Shown piece by piece: positions 1-5,366 of a stretch of DNA of 5,366 nt. The stretch comes from Opitutales bacterium UBA7389 (GTDB lineage Bacteria > Verrucomicrobiota > Verrucomicrobiia > Opitutales > Opitutaceae): assembly GCA_002474325.1 (NCBI GenBank), contig DKNL01000028.1, positions 20,091 through 25,456 on the forward strand. The letters are read 5' to 3'. The notes beneath the pieces are model-generated. The model was not told the origin of the DNA, did not search any database, and saw nothing but the letters and a program-made list of their open reading frames with translations. The position numbers were made by a program, and so were the translations under genes. The stretch's first letter is position 1. Each line of letters begins with the position of its first letter.

Positions 1-525
1 CTCCTTTTCGCTTTGGATGAGGAAGCCTTAACTCGAGCCACGGCGATGTTCGTCGATAATCGGATAATCAAAAAGTATCTAGCGATCGTCAGAGGATTTA
101 CACCGGAGTCCGGAGTCATCAATCGCCCTTTGCGGAAGCTGCGGGATGGCAATCGCAAGTCGAAATGCGAGGATACTCAGCTTTCGAAGACGCTCTTCAG
201 CTCCCTCAAGTACAGCGAACTCAAGTATCCCACTGGACGCTACCCCACCACGCGCTATTCTCTCGTCTCCCTCTCGCCTCGTACCGGTCGTCGGCATCAG
301 CTAAGAAGACATTTAGCCGGAATCAACCATCCCATCATCGGCGATACGACGCATGGAGATTCTCGCCAAAACACTTCCTTCCGAGAACGGAATGGCTTTC
401 TTCGCCTTTTTCTGCACGCCTCTGATCTCGGTTTCACCCACCCCTTCACCGATGAGCCTTTATCTATTCAGGCCCCGATCCCATCTGATTTTCGGGACGC
501 TATCAAAGCATGTGGGCTGGAATGA
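1..525 (+). CDS. truC: tRNA pseudouridine synthase TruC (RluA/TruC family), 5'-truncated by the window edge
   Basis: This is the C-terminal part of a pseudouridine synthase that in E. coli isomerises U65 of certain tRNAs in the cytoplasm. The frame is open from base 1. The first codons read LLFALDEEAL, which matches the strand following the catalytic HRLD block, so the TTG at 13 is internal and not a start. Visible family signatures are KKYLAIVRGF (about bases 70-99), TGRYPTTRY (about 232-258), TGRRHQLRRHL (about 283-315) and HPIIGD plus HGDSRQN (about 328-369). These are nearly identical to the corresponding TruC blocks. The closing LHASDLGFTHPFTDEPL segment is also typical. The catalytic aspartate lies upstream of the window and cannot be checked. 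The TruC assignment over RluA or RluC rests on the TGRYPTTRY and HQLRRHL blocks and the short C-terminus. A same-strand HAD gene follows after 58 bases, so co-transcription is possible. Confidence 0.93.
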   Translation, partial: LLFALDEEALTRATAMFVDNRIIKKYLAIVRGFTPESGVINRPLRKLRDGNRKSKCEDTQLSKTLFSSLKYSELKYPTGRYPTTRYSLVSLSPRTGRRHQLRRHLAGINHPIIGDTTHGDSRQNTSFRERNGFLRLFLHASDLGFTHPFTDEPLSIQAPIPSDFRDAIKACGLE

Positions 526-583
526 AGGACATTCGTTTTGCAATCAGACCAATCGCCAATTGTCTTAGCCTTTAACCCCTCTC

Positions 584-1300
584 ATGAGCTGGCCGATAAC
601 AACCATAGGATTCGACGCTGACGACACACTTTGGCACAACGAGAATCTCTTCGAGGACCATCACGAAAAGTATTGCGAGCTCCTTTCTGAATACTACGAC
701 TCCAGCACTGTCGAAAAGGTGCTGTACGAGACGGAAATGAAAAATCTCGAGCTATTTGGCTACGGGATCAAAGGATTCACGCTCTCCTGCATAGAGACCG
801 CTATCCATCTTACAAATGGGGCGATCAAGGCCGAGGAGATTCGCCGCATAATTGATCATTGCCGATATATGCTAGAGCATCCCGTCGAAGTCTTCGACGG
901 CGTCGAATCGGTTCTCAAAACGCTTTCACCCAAGTACAGGCTTATCCTCATTACTAAAGGCGATCTCCGTGATCAGGAACGCAAAATCGCGAAATCCGGA
1001 CTAGCCCAGTACTTTGATCACACGGAGGTTGTTTCCGACAAACACGTCGAATCCTACGCCCGTGTTCTCGAGAGAAGCCAAGTGCCAATCGATCAGTTTC
1101 TGATGATCGGCAACTCACTCAAATCAGACATTCTTCCGGTGCTGAATCTGGGAGGCCACGGCGTCCATATTCCCTACCGTATCACTTGGGCCCACGAGCG
1201 CGTGCATTCGCCACCGACCGACCACCAGAATTTCTACGAGCTCGAGTCCATTGCCCAACTTCCCGGACTAATCGACTCCATCGTTCCCGCCAATGGATAG
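584..1300 (+). CDS. HAD-superfamily hydrolase (haloacid dehalogenase-like phosphatase), substrate unknown
   Basis: This is a 238-residue soluble cytoplasmic enzyme of the HAD superfamily, probably a small-metabolite phosphatase. Motif I is FDADDTLWHNE, with nucleophile D11 and acid/base D13. The region of residues 20-95 is helical and fits a C1-type cap inserted after motif I. Motif II is LILITKGD, with T124. Motif III is SDKHVESYARVL, with K153. Motif IV is MIGNSLKSD, where N177 stands in place of the usual first aspartate and D182 is the likely magnesium ligand. The DADDTLWHNE and GNSLKSDILPV blocks recur together in one HAD subgroup, so this is a subgroup trait and not decay. ATG 584 is the only reasonable start, because an in-frame TAG lies at 566-568. 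No Shine-Dalgarno sequence is visible. The end overlaps the GH20 gene by 8 bases, indicating an operon. The substrate cannot be read from the sequence; a phosphosugar is only a guess from the neighbour. Confidence 0.93.
   Translation: MSWPITTIGFDADDTLWHNENLFEDHHEKYCELLSEYYDSSTVEKVLYETEMKNLELFGYGIKGFTLSCIETAIHLTNGAIKAEEIRRIIDHCRYMLEHPVEVFDGVESVLKTLSPKYRLILITKGDLRDQERKIAKSGLAQYFDHTEVVSDKHVESYARVLERSQVPIDQFLMIGNSLKSDILPVLNLGGHGVHIPYRITWAHERVHSPPTDHQNFYELESIAQLPGLIDSIVPANG
1293..1300 (+). promoter_or_regulatory. 8-base stop/start overlap coupling HAD and GH20 translation
   Basis: The bases ATGGATAG contain the start codon of the GH20 gene (1293-1295) and, in another frame, the TAG stop of the HAD gene (1298-1300). 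No purine-rich ribosome binding site precedes the ATG. Translation of the second gene therefore probably depends on ribosomes finishing the first. The overlap itself is seen directly; coupling is inferred. Confidence 0.7.
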
Positions 1301-3080
1301 GCTCAATCTCTTTCCTTCTCCCAAATCGCTAGTCCCAGGAGAGGGAGCGCTCCCGTTTGAACTTCCATTAGCAATTCAAGCCGGCGCAAATCCTAGTCCC
1401 CGGTTTCAGTCGGCGATCAAGGCCGTTCCTTTTTTGGAGGAGCAAGATGTACCAATTGCCCAATCTGAGTGGCGAATCGAATGTGAGTTGATCGATTACG
1501 AAGATTTTTCCGACGAAAGTTATCAACTGAAAATCTCGTCTGAGGGAATCGCTCTGAACGCGAAGACCGAAACCGGATTGTTCCGAGGACTCACTACTCT
1601 CGGCCAAATCGTTAGGGGATGTCGCTATGCCCTTCCTTGTCTTTTAATCGAAGACGGTCCTGACCTTAGCGAAAGAGGCTACATGCTGGATATCAGCCGC
1701 TGCAAGGTCCCCACTCAGGAAGCCCTCTACGAGTTAATCGATACACTATCGGCTCTCAAATACAATCAACTGCAACTCTATACCGAACACACATTCGCCT
1801 ATCGAAATCACCAAACAGTTTGGGAGAACGCCTCTCCATTAACAGCCGAAGAAATACAATCTCTCGATGCGCATTGCTACAATCGCTACATCGAACTAGT
1901 TCCCAATCAAAACTCGTTCGGCCATATGGATCGTTGGCTGCGGCACAATGCCTACAGGGATTTAGCGGAGTGCCCGAACGGCTACACGCATCCATTGCTG
2001 GGTCCACTCCAATGGGGTGGTACACTGAAACCCAACGAGGAATCAATCGCCTTCATCCGCGAGCTTTACGACGAACTGCTTCCCAATTTTTGCAGCAATC
2101 GGGTTAACGTCGGCGGCGACGAGCCTTGGGAACTAGGTCAAGGCTGGAGCGAAAAGCTTGTCAAAAAGCACGGAAAACATCGTGTCTATATAAATCACCT
2201 CTTGCGAATACATGACCTCGTGGATAGAAGGGGAAAGACGATGCAATTGTGGGGAGACATCGTCCTCGAAAATCCCGAATTGGCCCGTGAATTGCCGAAA
2301 AACTGCCTAGGAATTATCTGGGGTTACGAGGCGAATCACCCCTTCGACGAACAATGCCAGGTCTTCGGGAGCTCTGGAATCCCATTTTATGTCGCCCCCG
2401 GAACTTCCGCTTGGAATAGTATTGGGGGACGTATCCAGAATTCATTACTTAATATTGAAGAAGCCTGTCGTCAAGCAGTCAACCATGGGGCTAAAGGAAT
2501 GCTCCTTACAGACTGGGGAGACTTCGGTCATCACCAGTTCCCCTTCACGAGCTACCACGCTATAATTGGAGCCTCAGCCCTTTCATGGAATCAAACTTCA
2601 AACGGCGAATACAATCTCGACGATGCCGTCGACTCCACCTTTCTTCGCGGCACATCCTCAGCTACCGCAAAAGCGATATTCAAACTTAGCAAGATCGTTA
2701 ATTCCTTTCAATACAAGCCGGATAACCGAACCCTACTCAACGATCTGCTAATGTCCAATGATCGAAAACTGAAAGATCAACTGGACCACACGAATCCCCG
2801 AGAACTCAAACGTAGTCACGAGCGTTTATGCGAGTTTATCTCGTTGACGGAAGCAGAGAAACCATTTTGGGCAGCCACCGACCTCGTTTCGAGAGAACTC
2901 GTTTTCACCAGCGAACTTCTAAAATTCGCAGCTCTAAAGGGCTTGAAAGCTTTCTCTAAAGTGGACTGGGATTTACAGGAGGGAAAGGAAAGGCTTATTG
3001 GTCAGTACAAATCACTTTGGCTTTCCCGAAATCGCCCAGGAGGCTTGAATGAGAGCGCAGCCTACTTAGAAAAGGCGTAG
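1293..3080 (+). CDS. Family-20 glycoside hydrolase, GcnA-like cytoplasmic beta-N-acetylhexosaminidase
   Basis: This 595-residue protein probably removes terminal beta-linked GlcNAc or GalNAc from oligosaccharides by the substrate-assisted GH20 mechanism. Residues 1-120 resemble the GH20b alpha/beta domain (opening NLFPSPKSLVPGEG, then ETGLFRGLTTLGQI). The TIM barrel runs from about 125 to 440, starting with SERGYMLDISRCKVP. NQNSFGHMDRWL (205-216) and GGDEPWELGQG (274-284) carry family signatures, and D276-E277 are the likely polarising and acid/base pair. MQLWGD (317-322), IIWGYE (341-346) and LLTDWGD (404-410) supply likely substrate-site tryptophans and acids. Residues 445-595 look helical, like the C-terminal domain of GcnA-type enzymes. 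The residue two before GGDE is N272, where many secreted GH20 enzymes have histidine. There is no signal peptide or membrane segment, so the enzyme should be cytoplasmic and act on imported oligosaccharides. The start at ATG 1293 fits the family N-terminus and lies inside the HAD stop region. The exact substrate is inferred. Confidence 0.9.
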   Translation: MDRLNLFPSPKSLVPGEGALPFELPLAIQAGANPSPRFQSAIKAVPFLEEQDVPIAQSEWRIECELIDYEDFSDESYQLKISSEGIALNAKTETGLFRGLTTLGQIVRGCRYALPCLLIEDGPDLSERGYMLDISRCKVPTQEALYELIDTLSALKYNQLQLYTEHTFAYRNHQTVWENASPLTAEEIQSLDAHCYNRYIELVPNQNSFGHMDRWLRHNAYRDLAECPNGYTHPLLGPLQWGGTLKPNEESIAFIRELYDELLPNFCSNRVNVGGDEPWELGQGWSEKLVKKHGKHRVYINHLLRIHDLVDRRGKTMQLWGDIVLENPELARELPKNCLGIIWGYEANHPFDEQCQVFGSSGIPFYVAPGTSAWNSIGGRIQNSLLNIEEACRQAVNHGAKGMLLTDWGDFGHHQFPFTSYHAIIGASALSWNQTSNGEYNLDDAVDSTFLRGTSSATAKAIFKLSKIVNSFQYKPDNRTLLNDLLMSNDRKLKDQLDHTNPRELKRSHERLCEFISLTEAEKPFWAATDLVSRELVFTSELLKFAALKGLKAFSKVDWDLQEGKERLIGQYKSLWLSRNRPGGLNESAAYLEKA

Positions 3081-3109
3081 GCAGACTCCGATAAAAAAGA
3101 ACATCGTAG

Positions 3110-3130
3110 GGCTGGCGCTTCCGCCATGCC
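3110..3130. terminator. GC-rich hairpin between convergent genes, possible terminator or REP-like palindrome
   Basis: TGGCG (3113-3117) pairs with CGCCA (3122-3126) around a CTTC loop. The stem extends by GGC (3110-3112) with GCC (3128-3130), leaving T3127 as a single bulge, for 8 base pairs in total. It begins 29 bases after the GH20 stop. No T-run follows on the plus strand. For minus-strand transcripts a run of six U (complement of 3093-3098) follows, but only after an 11-base spacer, so this is not a canonical intrinsic terminator. The position between convergent genes suits transcription termination. A dispersed extragenic palindrome is the main alternative. Confidence 0.4.
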
Positions 3131-3154
3131 GCATTGCCGTTCCAATACCTCCAT

Positions 3155-3169
3155 CGAATCGGCGATTCG
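3155..3169. terminator. Second hairpin in the convergent intergenic region
   Basis: CGAATC (3155-3160) and GATTCG (3164-3169) form a perfect 6-base-pair stem around a GGC loop. The palindrome TTCGCGAA (3166-3173) overlaps its right arm. A second copy of TCGAATC at 3197-3203 could compete for the same right arm. No T-run adjoins it on either strand. A role in ending transcription of the two converging genes is inferred from position only. Confidence 0.3.
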
Positions 3170-3233
3170 CGAACGAACCCCTACTAGTGATATGACTCGA
3201 ATCAGGCAGGCCCTCTCACCGCTTTTGGCTCAA

Positions 3234-5351
3234 CTAAACCAGCAACTGGGCTTTCAATGCCTCCGGATCGGACGTGGGGGCTTTACAAGCGAAGTTATCG
3301 CAAACATACACTGTCGGTGATGCATCGTCTTGGGGGAAATCGCCATATCGTCCATTGCGGGATATGAGCCAGTCTGATTCAATGTCCAAATACGCGACAG
3401 AAGAATGGCGTTTCCGATTGGAAAATACCGTTTGGAGCAATTGCTGACCCGTTCGCGAGCCCCAATCTCCGGTGATAACGATCTGCTGGACAGGTCGAAA
3501 CATTCGCATCGCTGCTAGGAGCATGGCAGGCATGGACCGCGGGTACGTCGACCAGCGGCTTCGGAAAGCCTCAATCGTCTCGCGAGCATATTTAGCGAAT
3601 CGATCTTCCCCTAAAATGCTTGAGATCTTTACAAGTGCTATCACCGCTAGCGAATTGGCGGACGGTTCCGCCCCGTCGTAATCGTCTTTGAGGCGAGCGA
3701 TCAAACTCTCGTCTCCATCGCTGCTACTAAAGAAGCCGCCCCCATCTTCATCCCAAAATCGGCTAATCAATCGTTCTATAAGTATTTCAGATCGTTGCAG
3801 CCATTGAAGGCATCCTGTAGATTCATATAAGTCCAGGTAGGCCAGCCCTAAGCAAGCATAGTCTTCCGCGAACCCTTGGGTCTCACCCAAGCTCTCGCGA
3901 AAAGCTCTGAATAGTGTCGAGGTAGCGGTGTCGAACATTCGATTCCAAACAAATTCAGCGGCTCGAACCGCAAGTTCTAGGCCGGACTGATCCCCACTTG
4001 ACTGATACAGGCGACAAGCTCCAGAGATCATAAGCCCATTCCAGGACGCCAGAACTTTGTCATCCAGATGAGGCCTCGGGCGCTTATCTCTAGCGGTCTT
4101 CAAAGTCTGAATGCATTGATCCAATAGCAGTCCAACCTCAGATGGCTCAAACCCTCCCTCAGTTGAAAGCGTTTCCAAATCGACAGACTGGAAAAGAACA
4201 TTGGCTCCTCTAAATTCGCCATGGGGATCCGATTCCTGCCTCACGTTCCCTTCCTCCCGGATTCCGAAAGCTTCTTTTAACATCTCGTATTTCTGTTCGC
4301 CCAACCTATACTTTACCTCACCTGACTTCCAAACATAGAAGGCTCCTTCTCGGCTAGTCGACGGATCTTCTTCTAGTGGACTATCCGCGTCTTCAGCCGA
4401 CAAGAAGCCCCCTTCTTCCGCGGTCAACTGTTCTTCAACGTAGCCGACAATCCTTTGAGCGACCTTAAGATAGTCCATTTTGGCAAGGAGTTTGAACGCA
4501 TCCGCATAGACGCTCGCCAATTGCCCCTGGTCATAGAGCATCTTTTCGAAATGGGGCACATGCCAGTACTTATCGACTGAATACCGGTGGAAACCTCCAG
4601 CTATATGGTCATGGATACCGCCCATCGTCATTTCATCCAGCGTCTTACCAATCATGAATTCCAATCGATCGCTACTTCCTTTCGCTTCCGCGTATTCCAA
4701 AAGAAACTCGATATAGCCAGGCATTGGGAACTTAGGCGCGCTTCCAAAGCCACCTAATCCCTCGTCAAACTCTCTCGAAAGCTGTTCGTAGCATAGCTCC
4801 ATTGCCTCCCAGTTTAGAGACGAGTCTGGCGAACCGGTTCTCTCGAGATTCAGGGTCAGTGTATCCACATAGTCACTCGCCTGCTTTAACAGCTCCCCTC
4901 TTCGAGCAGCCCAAAGTTCGCTAATTCGCGATATCAACTGCAAAAAACCTATCCGACCGTAGCGATTTTCTGGGGGGAAATAGGTTCCTCCATAAAAAGG
5001 CTTTCGATCCGGCGTCAGCCAGACGCTCATGGGCCAACCACCACTGCCTGTTAGGGACTGTACATAAGCCATATATATCCGGTCCACATCCGGGCGCTCC
5101 TCGCGGTCGACTTTGATATTGACGAAGCGGTCATTCATCTCCGCCGCTATCTTCTCGTTCTCGAAGCTCTCATGGGCCATCACATGGCACCAATGGCAAG
5201 TCGAATAACCTATCGATAGAAAGATGGGAACATCGCGTTCCCGAGCCTCGCTAAACGCTGATTCGCTCCAAGACTTCCAGCGGACTGGATTATCGGCGTG
5301 CTGCAGCAGATAGGGCGAGCGACTGTTAGCGAGCTGGTTTGGAGACTTCAT
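3234..5351 (-). CDS. Thioredoxin-domain protein of the DUF255 / YyaL / SPATA20 family
   Basis: This 705-residue soluble protein has the length and full motif set of the family, which exists in bacteria and animals. Its biochemical role is poorly defined. The N-terminal thioredoxin-like domain (about 1-165) has SPYLLQHADNPV (12-23), GYSTCHWCHVMAHESF (48-63) with the redox pair C52 and C55, VDREERPDVD (81-90), GGWPMSVWLTPD (104-115) and GGTYFPPE (121-128). The remainder is an (alpha/alpha)-barrel-like region similar to N-acylglucosamine 2-epimerases. It carries VPHFEKMLYDQ (265-275), SAEDADS (318-324), DDKVLASWNGL (430-440), GFAEDYA (493-499) and DGAEPSANS (559-567). The C-terminus holds VCDNFACKAPTSDP, with cysteines C684 and C689. 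R24 replaces the aspartate usual in the NPVDW block. No signal peptide is seen. ATG 5351 is the only start in the window and matches the family N-terminus. The frame stays open to the window edge, so a slightly earlier start is possible. It converges on the GH20 gene. Confidence 0.93.
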   Translation of the reverse strand: MKSPNQLANSRSPYLLQHADNPVRWKSWSESAFSEARERDVPIFLSIGYSTCHWCHVMAHESFENEKIAAEMNDRFVNIKVDREERPDVDRIYMAYVQSLTGSGGWPMSVWLTPDRKPFYGGTYFPPENRYGRIGFLQLISRISELWAARRGELLKQASDYVDTLTLNLERTGSPDSSLNWEAMELCYEQLSREFDEGLGGFGSAPKFPMPGYIEFLLEYAEAKGSSDRLEFMIGKTLDEMTMGGIHDHIAGGFHRYSVDKYWHVPHFEKMLYDQGQLASVYADAFKLLAKMDYLKVAQRIVGYVEEQLTAEEGGFLSAEDADSPLEEDPSTSREGAFYVWKSGEVKYRLGEQKYEMLKEAFGIREEGNVRQESDPHGEFRGANVLFQSVDLETLSTEGGFEPSEVGLLLDQCIQTLKTARDKRPRPHLDDKVLASWNGLMISGACRLYQSSGDQSGLELAVRAAEFVWNRMFDTATSTLFRAFRESLGETQGFAEDYACLGLAYLDLYESTGCLQWLQRSEILIERLISRFWDEDGGGFFSSSDGDESLIARLKDDYDGAEPSANSLAVIALVKISSILGEDRFAKYARETIEAFRSRWSTYPRSMPAMLLAAMRMFRPVQQIVITGDWGSRTGQQLLQTVFSNRKRHSSVAYLDIESDWLISRNGRYGDFPQDDASPTVYVCDNFACKAPTSDPEALKAQLLV

Positions 5352-5366
5352 AAAATCGCTTGCGGA

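Noticed and set aside
13..15. TTG as a true start codon for the truC reading frame
   Set aside because: The frame continues to base 1 and the preceding codons (LLFA) also match the TruC family, so the gene is truncated by the window edge.
547..564. Weak hairpin after truC (GA-C-CAAT / ATTGTC, loop CGCCA)
   Set aside because: It has only six mostly A/T pairs with a bulge, and no proper T-run follows. This is not enough to call a terminator.
538..566. Possible sigma-70-like promoter before the HAD gene (TTGCAA, then TGTCTT after 17 bases)
   Set aside because: The -35 match is moderate, but the -10 hexamer is poor. The gap is only 58 bases, so readthrough from truC is an equally good explanation.
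1756..2107. Overlapping reading frames on both strands inside the GH20 gene
   Set aside because: They lie wholly within a strongly conserved catalytic-domain coding region and their translations show no family motif, so they are chance frames.
3126..3320. Plus-strand 64-codon reading frame in the convergent spacer
   Set aside because: It begins inside the hairpin at 3110-3130, has a low-complexity composition with no recognisable motif, and its second half runs antisense to the conserved C-terminus of the DUF255 gene.

Overview
The window looks like ordinary chromosomal housekeeping and accessory metabolism from a Gram-negative-type bacterium of roughly balanced base composition. Start codons have no recognisable Shine-Dalgarno sequence in front of them. 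Together with this mix of protein families, that is compatible with the Verrucomicrobiota/PVC group or a similar lineage. This placement is a guess from overall character, not a marker-based assignment.

Layout: (1) Positions 1-525, plus strand, hold the 3' part of a TruC-type tRNA pseudouridine synthase whose beginning lies outside the window. (2) A 58-base gap is followed by a HAD-superfamily hydrolase (584-1300). It overlaps by 8 bases a cytoplasmic family-20 glycoside hydrolase resembling GcnA-type beta-N-acetylhexosaminidases (1293-3080). (3) A 153-base convergent intergenic region (3081-3233) contains at least two hairpins and no convincing gene. (4) Positions 3234-5351, minus strand, hold a full-length thioredoxin-domain protein of the DUF255/YyaL/SPATA20 family, starting 15 bases from the right edge.

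The HAD hydrolase and the GH20 enzyme are very probably one transcription unit with coupled translation, and truC may be co-transcribed with them. A plausible but unproven link is intracellular amino-sugar metabolism: the GH20 enzyme releases N-acetylhexosamine inside the cell, and the HAD enzyme acts on a phosphorylated metabolite. The DUF255 gene converges on this unit and is functionally separate as far as the sequence shows.

No RNA gene, mobile element, CRISPR array or obviously new system is visible. The points most worth a second look are the HAD-GH20 overlap, the subfamily features of the GH20 enzyme and the hairpins in the convergent intergenic region.
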